Shown one piece after another: positions 1-11,430 of a DNA stretch of 64,000 nucleotides (positions within the stretch are counted from its first letter, which is position 1; each line of letters opens with the position of its first letter). Origin of the DNA: Luzula sylvatica (Eukaryota; Streptophyta; Magnoliopsida; Poales; Juncaceae); assembly GCA_946800325.1 (NCBI GenBank), contig OX326959.1:6406501-6470500 (forward strand). Direction: 5' to 3'. The notes below the pieces were generated by a model. That model saw only the letters and a list, made by a program, of their open reading frames with translations. It was not told the DNA's origin and did not search any database. Made by a program: the position numbers and the translations under genes.

Positions 1-2481
1 TTTCACCAAATTTCACAAACACTATGAAAGTTTGTTTTTCGATTCAAAACAAGATTTTAACACTTTGAGGAGTTCAAATAACGTGTTTTTATATCATTTG
101 TATCGTATCTTTTACTACATAACTTTTCACCAAATTTCACAAACACTAAGAAAGTTTGTTTTTCGATTCAAAACAAGATTTTAACGCTTTGAGGAGTTCA
201 AATAACGTGTTTTTAGATCATTTGTATCGTATCGTTTACTACATAATTTTTCACCAAATTTCACAAACACTAAGAAAGTTTGTTTTTCGATTCAAAACAA
301 GATTTAAACGCTTTGAGGAGTTCAAATAACGTGTTTTTAGATCATTTGTATCGTACCTTTTACTACATAACTTTTCACCCAATTTCACAAACACTAAGAA
401 AGTTTGTTTTTCGATTCAAAACAAGATTTTAACGCTTTGAGGAGTTCAAATAACGTGTTTTTAGATCATTTGTATCGTATCTTTTAGTACATAACTTTTC
501 ACCAAATTTCACAAACACTAAAGAAAGTTTGTTTTTAGATTCAAAACAAGATTTTAACGCTTTGAGGAGTTCAAATAACGTGTTTTTAGATCATTTGTAT
601 CGTATCTTTTAGTAAATAACTTTTCACCAAATTTCACAAACACAAAGAAAGTTTGTTTTTAGATTCAAAACAAGATTTTAACGCTTTGAGGAGTTCAAAT
701 AACGTGTTTTTAGATCATTTGAATCGTATCTTTTAGTACATAACTTTTCACCAAATTTCACAAACACTAAGACAGTTTGTTTTTAGATTCAAAACAAGGT
801 TTTAACGCTTTGAGGAGTTCAAATAACGTGTTTTTAGATCATTTGTATCGTATCTTTTACTACATAACTTTTCACCGAATTTCACAAACACTAAGAAATA
901 TTGTTTTTCGATTCAAAACAAGATTTAAACGCTTTGAGGAGTTCAAATAACGTGTTTTTAGATCATTTGTATCGTATCTTTTACTACATAACTTTTCACC
1001 AAATTTCACAAACACTAAGAAAGTTTGTTTTTCAATTCAAAACAAGATTTTAACGCTTTGAGGAGTTCAAATAACGTGTTTTTAGATCATTTGTATCGTA
1101 TCGTTTACTACATAACTTTTCACCAAATTTCACAAACACTAAGAAAGTTTGTTTTTCGATTCAAAACAAGATTTTAACGCTTTGAGGAGTTCAAATAACG
1201 TGTTTTTAGATCATTTGTATCGTATCTTTTACTACATAACTTTTCACCAAATTTCACAAACACTAAGAAAGTTTGTTTTTAGATTCAAAACAAGATTTTA
1301 ACGCTTTGAGGAGTTCAAATAACGTGTTTTTAGATCATTTGTATCGTATCTTTTACTACATAACTTTTCACCAAATTTCACAAACACTAAGAAAGTTAGT
1401 TTTTCAATTCAAAACAAGATTTTAACGCTTTGAGGAGTTCAAATAACGTGTTTTTAGATTATTTGTATCGTATCTTTTACTACATAACTTTTCACCAAAT
1501 TTCACAAACACTAAGAAAGTTTGTTTTTAGATTCAAAACAAGATTTTAACGCTTTGAGGAGTTCACATAACTTGTTTTTAGATCATTTGTATCGTATCTC
1601 TTACTACATAAATTTTCACCAAATTTCACAAACACTAAGATAGTTTGTTTTTCGACTCAAAACAAGATTTTAACGCTTTGAGGTGTTCAAATAACGTGTT
1701 TTTTGATCATTTGTATCGTATGTTTTAGTACATAACTTTTCACCAAATTTCACAAACACTAAGAAAGTTTGTTTTTAGATTCAAAACAAGATTTTAACGC
1801 TTTGAGGAGTTCAAATAACGTGTTTTTAGATCATTTGTATCGTATCTTTTACTACATAACTTTTCACCGAATTTCACAAACACTAAGAAAGTTTGTTTTT
1901 CAATTCAAAACAAGATTTTAACGCTTTGAGGAGATCAAATAACGTGTTTTTAGATCATTTGTATCGTATCTTTTACTACATAACTTTTCACCAAATTTCA
2001 CAAACACTAAGAAAGTTTGTTTTTAGATTCAAAACAAGATTTTAACGCTTTGAGGAGTTCACATAACTTGTTTTTAGATCATTTGTATCGTATCTCTTAC
2101 TACATAAATTTTCACCAAATTTCACAAACACTAAGATAGTTTGTTTTTCGACTCAAAACAAGATTTTAACGCTTTGAGGTGTTCAAATAACGTGTTTTTT
2201 GATCATTTGTATCGTATGTTTTAGTACATAACTTTTCACCAAATTTCACAAACACTAAGAAAGTTTGTTTTTAGATTCAAAACAAGATTTTAACGCTTTG
2301 AGGAGTTCAAATAACGTGTTTTTAGATCATTTGTATCGTATCGTTTACTACATAACTTTTCACCAAATTTCACAAACACTAAGAAAGTTTGTTTTTCGAT
2401 TCAAAACAAGATTTTAACGCTTTGAGGAGTTCAAATAACGTGTGTTTAGATCATTTGTATCGTATCTTTTAGTACATAACT

Positions 2482-2729
2482 TTTCACCAAATTTCACAAA
2501 CACTAAGAAAGTTTGTTTTCCGGTTCAAAACAAGATTGTAACGCTTTGAGGAGTTCAAATAACATGTTTTTTGATCATTTGTATCGTATCGTTTACTACA
2601 TAACTTTTCACCAAATTTCACAAACACTATGAAAGTTTGTTTTTCGATTCAAAACAAGATTTTAACACTTTGAGGAGTTCAAATAACGTGTTTTTATATC
2701 ATTTGTATCGTATCTTTTACTACATAACT
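2482..2729 (+). repeat. Typical C-M monomer doublet
   Basis: The first monomer (2482-2605, called C here) carries TTTTCCGGTTC, AACATG and ATCGTTTAC. The second (2606-2729, called M) carries CTATGAAAG, TTAACACTTTG and TTTTTATATC. The pair recurs through the window, for example with M at 3371, 4861, 5481, 7341, 18879, 25451, 28801 and 41646, so the two variants travel together. It is the most useful marker for reading HOR lengths. Exceptions mark junctions and are listed in the findings. Confidence 0.8.
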
Positions 2730-5118
2730 TTTCACCAAATTTCACAAACACTAAGAAAGTTTGTTTTTCGATTCAAAACAAGATTTTAACGCTTTGAGGA
2801 GTTCAAATAACGTGTTTTTAGATCATTTGTATCGTATCGTTTACTACATAACTTTTCACCAAATTTCACAAACACTAAGAAAGTTTGTTTTTCGATTCAA
2901 AACAAGATTTTAACGCTTTGAGGAGTTCAAATAACGTGTTTTTAGATCATTTGTATCGTATCTTTTACTACATAACTTTTCACCAAATTTCACAAACACC
3001 AAGAAAGTTTGTTTTTAGATTCAAAACAAGATTTTAACTCTTTGAGGAGTTCAAATAACGTGTTTTTAGATCATTTGTATCGTATCGTTTACTACATAAC
3101 TTTTCACCAAATTTCACAAACACTAAGAAAGTTTGTTTTTCGATTCAAAACAAGATTTTAACGCTTTGAGGAGTTCAAATAACGTGTTTTTAGATCATTT
3201 GTATCGTATCTTTTAGTACATAACTTTTCACCAAATTTCACAAACACTAAGAAAGATTGTTTTCCGGTTCAAAACAAGATTTTAACGCTTTGAGGAGTTC
3301 AAATAACATGTTTTTAGATCATTTGTATCGTATCGTTTACTACATAACTTTTCACCAAATTTCACAAACACTATGAAAGTTTGTTTTTCGATTCAAAACA
3401 AGATTTTAACACTTTGAGGAGTTCAATTAACGTGTTTTTAGATCATTTGTATCGTATCTTTTACTACATAAATATTCACCGAATTTCCCAAACACTAAGA
3501 AACTTTGTTTTTCGATTCAAAACAAGATTTTAACGCTTTGAGGAGTTCAAATAACGTGTTTTTAGATCATTTGTATCGTATGTTTTAGTACATAACTTTT
3601 CACCAAATTTCACAAACACTAAAGAAAGTTTGTTTTTAGATTCAAAACAAGATTTTAACGCTTTGAGGAGTTCAAATAACGTGTTTTTAGATAATTTGAT
3701 TCGTATCTTTTAGTAAATAACTTTTCACCAAATTTCACAAACACAAAGAAAGTTTGTTTTTAGATTCAAAACAAGATTTTAACGCTTTGAGGAGTTCAAA
3801 TAACGTGTTTTTAGATCATTTGAATCGTATCTTTTAGTACATAAATCTTCACCAAATTTCACAAACACTAAGACAGTTTGTTTTTAGATTCAAAACAAGG
3901 TTTTAACGCTTTGAGGAGTTCAAATAACGTGTTTTTAGATCATTTGTATCGTATCTTTTACTACATAACTTTTCACCGAATTTCACAAACACTAAGAAAT
4001 ATTGTTTTTCGATTCAAAACAAGATTTAAACGCTTTGAGGAGTTCAAATAACGTGTTTTTAGATCATTTGTATCGTATCTTTTACTACATAACTTTTCAC
4101 CAAATTTCACAAACACTAAGAAAGTTTGTTTTTCAATTCAAAACAAGATTTTAACGCTTTGAGGAGTTCAAATAACGTGTTTTTAGATTATTTGTATCGA
4201 ATCTTTTACTACATAACTTTTCACCAAATTTCACAAACACTAAGAAAGTTTGTTTTTAGATTCAAAACAAGATTTTAACGCTTTGAGGAGTTCACATAAC
4301 TTGTTTTTAGATCATTTGTATCGTATCTCTTACTACATAAATTTTCACCAAATTTCACAAAACACTAAGATAGTTTGTTTTTCGACTCAAAACAAGATTT
4401 TAACGCTTTGAGGTGTTAAAATAACTGTTTTTAGATCATTTGTATCGTATGTTTTAGTACATAACTTTTCACCAAATTTCACAAACACTAAGAAAGTTTG
4501 TTTTTAGATTCAAAACAAGAATTTAACGCTTTGAGGAGTTCAAATAACGTGTTTTTAGATCATTTGTATCGTATCGTTTACTACATAACTTTTCACCAAA
4601 TTTCACAAACACTAAGAAAGTTTGTTTTTCGATTCAAAACAAGATTTTAACGCTTTGAGGAGTTCAAATAACGTGTTTTTAGATCATTTGTATCGTATCT
4701 TTTAGTACATAACTTTTCACCAAATTTCACAAACACTAAGAAAGTTTGTTTTCCGGTTCAAAACATGATTTTAACGCTTTGAGGAGTTCAAATAACATGT
4801 TTTTAGATCATTTGTATCGTATCATTTACTACATAACTTTTCACCAAATTTCACAAACACTATGAAAGTTTGTTTTTCGATTCAAAACAAGATTTTAACA
4901 CTTTGAGGAGTTCAAATAACGTGTTTTTATATCATTTGTATCGTATCTTTTACTACATAACTTTTCACCAAATTTCACAAACACTAAGAAAGTTTGTTTT
5001 TCGATTCAAAACAAGATTTTAACGCTTTGAGGAGTTCAAATAACGTGTTTTTAGATCATTTGTATCGTATCTTTTACTACATAACTTTTCACCAAATTTC
5101 ACAAACACTAAGAAAGTT

Positions 5119-5180
5119 TGTTTTTAGATTCAAAACAAGATTTTAACGCTTTGAGGAGTTCAAATAACGTGTTTTTAGAT
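5119..5180 (+). repeat. 11-bp subrepeat within AGATT-type monomers
   Basis: TGTTTTTAGAT occurs at 5119-5129 and again at 5170-5180, 51 bp apart in the same monomer. Consensus monomers have TGTTTTTCGAT at the first place, so only the AGATT variant carries the perfect pair. The pair may reflect an older, shorter ancestral unit or gene conversion between the two sites. The match is short, so the ancestral reading is weak. Confidence 0.5.
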
Positions 5181-5340
5181 CATTTGTATCGTATCGTTTA
5201 CTACATAACTTTTCACCAAATTTCACAAACACTAAGAAAGTTTGTTTTTCGATTCAAAACATTATTTTAACGCTTTGAGGAGTTCAAATAACGTGTTTTT
5301 AGATCATTTGTATCGTATCTTTTAGTACATAACTTTTCAC

Positions 5341-8300
5341 CAAATTTCACAAACACTAAGGAAGTTTGTTTTCCGGTTCAAAACAAGATTTTAACGCTTT
5401 GAGGAGTTCAAATAACATGTTTTTAGATCATTTGTATCGTATCGTTTACTACATAACTTTTCACCAAATTTCACAAACACTATGAAAGTTTGTTTTTCGA
5501 TTCAAAACAAGATTTTAACACTTTGAGGAGTTCAAATAACGTGTTTTTATATCATTTGTATCGTATCTTTTACTACATAACTTTTCACCAAATTTCACAA
5601 ACACTAAGAAAGTTTGTTTTTCGATTCAAAACAAGATTTTAACGCTTTGAGGAGTTCAAATAACGTGTTTTTAGATCATTTGTATCGTATCGTTTACTAC
5701 ATAACTTTTCACCAAATTTCACAAACACTAAGAAAGTTTGTTTTTAGATTCAAAACAAGATTTTAACGCTTTGAGGAGTTCACATAACTTGTTTTTAGAT
5801 CATTTGTATCGTATCTCTTACTACATAAATTTTCACCAAATTTCACAAACACTAAGATAGTTTGTTTTTCGACTCAAAACAAGATTTTAACGATTTGAGG
5901 TGTTAAAATAACGTGTTTTTAGATCATTTGTATCGTATGTTTTAGTACATAACTTTTCACCAAATTTCACAAACACTAAGAAAGTTTGTTTTTAGATTCA
6001 AAACAAGAATTTAACGCTTTGAGGAGTTCAAATAACGTGTTTTTAGATCATTTGTATCGTATCGTTTACTACATAACTTTTCACCAAATTTCACAAACGC
6101 TAAGAAAGTTTGTTTTTCGATTCAAAACAAGATTTTAACGCTTTGAGGAGTTCAAATAACGTGTTTTTAGATCATTTGTATCGTATCTTTTAGTACATAA
6201 CTTTTCACCAAATTTCACAAACACTAAGAAAGTTTGTTTTCCGGTTCAAAACAAGATTTTAACGCTTTGAGGAGTTCAAATAACATGTTTTTAGATCATT
6301 TGTATCGTATCGTTTACTACATAACTTTTCACCAAATTTCACAAACACTATGAAAGTTTGTTTTTCGATTCAAAACAAGATTTTAACACTTTGAGGAGTT
6401 CAAATAACGTGTTTTTATATCATTTGTATCGTATCTTTTACTACATAACTTTTCACCAAATTTCACAAACACTAAGAAAGTTTGTTTTTCGATTCAAAAC
6501 AAGATTTTAACGCTTTGAGGAGTTCAAATAACGTGTTTTTAGATCATTTGTATCGTATCTTTTACTACATAACTTTTCACCAAATTTCACAAACACTAAG
6601 AAAGTTTGTTTTTAGATTCAAAACAAGATTTTAACGCTTTGAGGAGTTCAAATAACGTGTTTTTAGATCATTTGTATCGTATCTTTTACTACATAACTTT
6701 TCACCAAATTTCACAAACACTAAGAAAGTTTGTTTTTAGATTCAAAACAAGATTTTAACGCTTTGAGGAGTTCAAATAACGTGTTTTTAGATCATTTGTA
6801 TCGTATCGTTTACTACATAACTTTTCACCAAATTTCACAAACACTAAGAAAGTTTGTTTTTCGATTCAAAACAAGATTTTAACGCTTTGAGGAGTTCAAA
6901 TAACGTGTTTTTAGATCATTTGTATCGTATCTTTTAGTACATAACTTTTCACCAAATTTCACAAACACTAAGAAAGTTTGTTTTTAGATTCAAAACAAGA
7001 ATTTAACGCTTTGAGGAGTTCAAATAACGTGTTTTTAGATCATTTGTATCGTATCGTTTACTACATAACTTTTCACCAAATTTCACAAACACTAAGAAAG
7101 TTTGTTTTTCGATTCAAAACAAGATTTTAACGCTTTGAGGAGTTCAAATAACGTGTTTTTAGATCATTTGTATCGTATCTTTTAGTACATAACTTTTCAC
7201 CAAATTTCACAAACACTAAGGAAGTTTGTTTTCCGGTTCAAAACAAGATTTTAACGCTTTGAGGAGTTCAAATAACATGTTTTTAGATCATTTGTATCGT
7301 ATCGTTTACTACATAACTTTTCACCAAATTTCACAAACACTATGAAAGTTTGTTTTTCGATTCAAAACAAGATTTTAACACTTTGAGGAGTTCAAATAAC
7401 GTGTTTTTATATCATTTGTATCGTATCTTTTACTACATAACTTTTCACCAAATTTCACAAACACTAAGAAAGTTTGTTTTTCGATTCAAAACAAGATTTT
7501 AACGCTTTGAGGAGTTCAAATAACGTGTTTTTAGATCATTTGTATCGTATCGTTTACTACATAACTTTTCACCAAATTTCACAAACACTAAGAAAGTTTG
7601 TTTTTAGATTCAAAACAAGATTTTAACGCTTTGAGGAGTTCACATAACTTGTTTTTAGATCATTTGTATCGTATCTCTTACTACATAAATTTTCACCAAA
7701 TTTCACAAACACTAAGATAGTTTGTTTTTCGATTCAAAACAAGATTTTAACGATTTGAGGTGTTAAAATAACGTGTTTTTAGATCATTTGTATCGTATGT
7801 TTTAGTACATAACTTTTCACCAAATTTCACAAACACTAAGAAAGTTTGTTTTTAGATTCAAAACAAGAATTTAACGCTTTGAGGAGTTCAAATAACGTGT
7901 TTTTAGATCATTTGTATCGTATCGTTTACTACATAACTTTTCACCAAATTTCACAAACACTAAGAAAGTTTGTTTTTCGATTCAAAACAAGATTTTAACG
8001 CTTTGAGGAGTTCAAATAACGTGTTTTTAGATCATTTGTATCGTATCTTTTAGTACATAACTTTTCACCAAATTTCACAAACACTAAGAAAGTTTGTTTT
8101 CCGGTTCAAAACAAGATTTTAACGCTTTGAGGAGTTCAAATAACATGTTTTTAGATCATTTGTATCGTATCGTTTACTACATAACTTTTCACCAAATTTC
8201 ACAAACACTATGAAAGTTTGTTTTTCGATTCAAAACAAGATTTTAACACTTTGAGGAGTTCAAATAACGTGTTTTTATATCATTTGTATCGTATCTTTTA

Positions 8301-8820
8301 CTACATAACTTTTCACCAAATTTCACAAACACTAAGAAAGTTTGTTTTTCGATTCAAAACAAGATTTTAACGCTTTGAGGAGTTCAAATAACGTGTTTTT
8401 AGATCATTTGTATCGTATCTTTTACTACATAACTTTTCACCAAATTTCACAAACACTAAGAAAGTTTGTTTTTAGATTCAAAACAAGATTTTAACGCTTT
8501 GAGGAGTTCAAATAACGTGTTTTTAGATCATTTGTATCGTATCTTTTACTACATAACTTTTCACCAAATTTCACAAACACTAAGAAAGTTTGTTTTTAGA
8601 TTCAAAACAAGATTTTAACGCTTTGAGGAGTTCAAATAACGTGTTTTTAGATCATTTGTATCGTATCGTTTACTACATAACTTTTCACCAAATTTCACAA
8701 ACACTAAGAAAGTTTGTTTTTCGATTCAAAACAAGATTTTAACGCTTTGAGGAGTTCAAATAACGTGTTTTTAGATCATTTGTATCGTATGTTTTAGTAC
8801 ATAACTTTTCACCAAATTTC
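5341..8820 (+). repeat. 15-monomer (1860-bp) higher-order repeat, about two copies
   Basis: The CTAAGGAAG plus CCGG monomer at 5341 recurs at 7201, and the CGATTTGAGGTG mark at 5891 recurs at 7751, both 1860 bp apart. Copies match from 5341 to about 6960 and from 7201 to about 8820. They then part: an AGATT monomer with AAGAATTT at about 6970 stands against a CCGG monomer at about 8840. Small differences inside include GACTC against GATTC near 5873/7733 and AACGC against AACAC near 6097/7957. The same structure is carried into copy 2 of the 16,250-bp unit. Confidence 0.8.
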
Positions 8821-9178
8821 ACAAACACTAAGAAAGTTTGTTTTCCGGTTCAAAACAAGATTTTAACGCTTTGAGGAGTTCAAATAACATGTTTTTTGAT
8901 CATTTGTATCGTATCGTTTACTACATAACTTTTCACCAAATTTCACAAACACTATGAAAGTTTGTTTTTCGATTCAAAACAAGATTTTAACACTTTGAGG
9001 AGTTCAAATAACGTGTTTTTATATCATTTGTATCGTATCTTTTACTACATAACTTTTCACCAAATTTCACAAACACTAAGAAAGTTTGTTTTTCGATTCA
9101 AAACAAGATTTTAACGCTTTGAGGAGTTCAAATAACGTGTTTTTAGATCATTTGTATCGTATCGTTTACTACATAACT

Positions 9179-9198
9179 TTTCACCAAATTTCACAAAC
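9179..9198 (+). repeat. Tandem decamer inside the monomer
   Basis: TTTCACCAAA is followed directly by TTTCACAAAC: two 10-bp units that agree at the first six positions and again at eight and nine. The unit is one helical turn long and occurs at the start of every monomer. It may be a remnant of how the monomer arose, or chance in low-complexity DNA. Confidence 0.55.
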
Positions 9199-9230
9199 AC
9201 TAAGAAAGTTTGTTTTTCGATTCAAAACAA
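9193..9230. other. Two overlapping dyad symmetries in every monomer
   Basis: ACAAAC (9193-9198) is the reverse complement of GTTTGT (9208-9213), with a 9-nt gap. TTGTTTT (9210-9216) is the reverse complement of AAAACAA (9224-9230), with a 7-nt gap holding the CGATT variable site. The two share bases 9210-9213, so only one hairpin can form at a time. Both recur in nearly all copies. Variants such as AAATATTG or AAACTTTG in the first right arm weaken the first dyad while leaving most of the second. Short dyads are common in AT-rich DNA. The regular repetition every 124 bp makes cruciform or hairpin formation plausible but does not prove it. Confidence 0.6.
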
Positions 9231-11430
9231 GATTTTAACGCTTTGAGGAGTTCAAATAACGTGTTTTTAGATCATTTGTATCGTATCTTTTACTACATAA
9301 CTTTTCACCAAATTTCACAAACACCAAGAAAGTTTGTTTTTAGATTCAAAACAAGATTTTAACTCTTTGAGGAGTTCAAATAACGTGTTTTTAGATCATT
9401 TGTATCGTATCGTTTACTACATAACTTTTCACCAAATTTCACAAACACTAAGAAAGTTTGTTTTTCGATTCAAAACAAGATTTTAACGCTTTGAGGAGTT
9501 CAAATAACGTGTTTTTAGATCATTTGTATCGTATCTTTTAGTACATAACTTTTCACCAAATTTCACAAACACTAAGAAAGTTTGTTTTCCGGTTCAAAAC
9601 AAGATTTTAACGCTTTGAGGAGTTCAAATAACCTGTTTTTAGATCATTTGTATCGTATCGTTTACTACATAACTTTTCACCAAATTTCACAAACACTATG
9701 AAAGTTTGTTTTTCGATTCAAAACAAGATTTTAACACTTTGAGGAGTTCAAATAACGTGTTTTTAGATCATTTGTATCGTATCTTTTACTACATAAATAT
9801 TCACCGAATTTCCCAAACACTAAGAAACTTTGTTTTTCGATTCAAAACAAGATTTTAACGCTTTGAGGAGTTCAAATAACGTGTTTTTAGATCATTTGTA
9901 TCGTATCTTTTAGTACATAACTTTTCACCAAATTTCACAAACACTAAAGAAAGTTTGTTTTTAGATTCAAAACAAGATTTTAACGCTTTGAGGAGTTCAA
10001 ATAACGTGTTTTTAGATCATTTGTATCGTATCTTTTAGTAAATAACTTTTCACCAAATTTCACAAACACAAAGAAAGTTTGTTTTTAGATTCAAAACAAG
10101 ATTTTAACGCTTTGAGGAGTTCAAATAACGTGTTTTTAGATCATTTGTATCGTATCGTTTACTACATAACTTTTCACCAAATTTCACAAACACTAAGATA
10201 GTTTGTTTTTCGACTCAAAACAAGATTTTAACGCTTTGAGGTGTTCAAATAACGTGTTTTTAGATCATTTGTATCGTATGTTTTAGTACATAACTTTTCA
10301 CCAAATTTCACAAACACTAAGAAAGTTTGTTTTTAGATTCAAAACAAGATTTTAACGCTTTGAGGAGTTCAAATAACGTGTTTTTAGATCATTTGTATCG
10401 TATCGTTTACTACATAACTTTTCACCAAATTTCACAAACACTAAGAAAGTTTGTTTTTCGATTCAAAACAAGATTTTAACGCTTTGAGGAGTTCAAATAA
10501 CGTGTTTTTAGATCATTTGTATCGTATCTTTTAGTACATAACTTTTCACCAAATTTCACAAACACTAAGAAAGTTTGTTTTCCGGTTCAAAACAAGATTT
10601 TAACGCTTTGAGGAGTTCAAATAACATGTTTTTAGATCATTTGTATCGTATCGTTTACTACATAACTTTTCACCAAATTTCACAAACACTATGAAAGTTT
10701 GTTTTTCGATTCAAAACAAGATTTTAACACTTTGAGGAGTTCAAATAACGTGTTTTTATATCATTTGTATCGTATCTTTTACTACATAACTTTTCACCAA
10801 ATTTCACAAACACTAAGAAAGTATGTTTTTCGATTCAAAACAAGATTTTAACGCTTTGAGGAGTTCAAATAACGTGTTTTTAGATCATTTGTATCGTATC
10901 GTTTACTACATAACTTTTCACCAAATTTCACAAACACTAAGAAAGTTTGTTTTTCGATTCAAAACAAGATTTTAACTCTTTGAGGAGTTCAAATAACGTG
11001 TTTTTAGATCATTTGTATCGTATCTTTTACTACATAACTTTTCACCAAATTTCACAAACACTAAGAAAGTTTGTTTTTAGATTCAAAACAAGATTTTAAC
11101 GCTTTGAGGAGTTCAAATAACGTGTTTTTAGATCATTTGTATCGTATCGTTTACTACATAACTTTTCACCAAATTTCACAAACACTAAGAAAGTTTGTTT
11201 TTCGATTCAAAACAAGATTTTAACGCTTTGAGGAGTTCAAATAACGTGTTTTTAGATCATTTGTATCGTATCTTTTAGTACATAACTTTTCACCAAATTT
11301 CACAAACACTAAGAAAGTTTGTTTTCCGGTTCAAAACAAGATTTTAACGCTTTGAGGAGTTCAAATAACATGTTTTTAGATCATTTGTATCGTATCGTTT
11401 ACTACATAACTTTTCACCAAATTTCACAAA

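Larger units (their letters stand above)
1..7710 (+). repeat. Copy 1 of a 16,250-bp long-range unit
   Basis: Everything from the window start to about 7710 is repeated collinearly at 16251-23960. Diagnostic marks that match at exactly +16250 include the TAATTTTTCACC variant near 246, CGTACC near 355, TGTGTTTAG near 2441, AACACC near 2998, the CATTATTTTAA mark at 5260 and AAACGC at 6097. Three differences were seen: T at 2937 against A at 19187, one extra A near 4360, and one missing G near 4426. The two indels cancel, so the register is kept. The start of this copy lies outside the window. Confidence 0.92.
9179..9302 (+). repeat. Representative consensus monomer (124 bp)
   Basis: This copy matches the hand-derived consensus at every position I checked, so it serves as the reference; numbering starts at TTTCACC. 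Landmarks: decamer repeat 1-20, dyads 15-35 and 32-52, T tracts 35-39 and 86-90, CpGs at 40-41, 61-62, 82-83 and 104-105, and one GATC at 92-95. The commonest variable sites are these: A or T at 24 (CTAAG or CTATG); CGATT, AGATT, CAATT or CCGGTT around 40; TTTTAAC or TTTAAAC near 57; ACG or ACA at 61-62; AACGTG, AACATG or AACTTG at 80-85; AGATC or ATATC near 92; and ATCTTTTAC, ATCGTTTAC, ATCTTTTAG or ATGTTTTAG at 108-116. Combinations of these define the higher-order repeats. Confidence 0.93.

Noticed and set aside
9218..9232. CENP-B box
   Set aside because: TTCGATTCA matches the first half of the pattern, but the required CGGG is replaced by an A/C-rich stretch in all copies seen.
9179..9302. 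tRNA or Pol III promoter, as in tRNA-derived SINE repeats
   Set aside because: GAGGAGTTCAAAT and GATTCAAAAC look faintly like a B box (GGTTCGANNCC), but the conserved GG and CC are missing and no A box or cloverleaf can be drawn.
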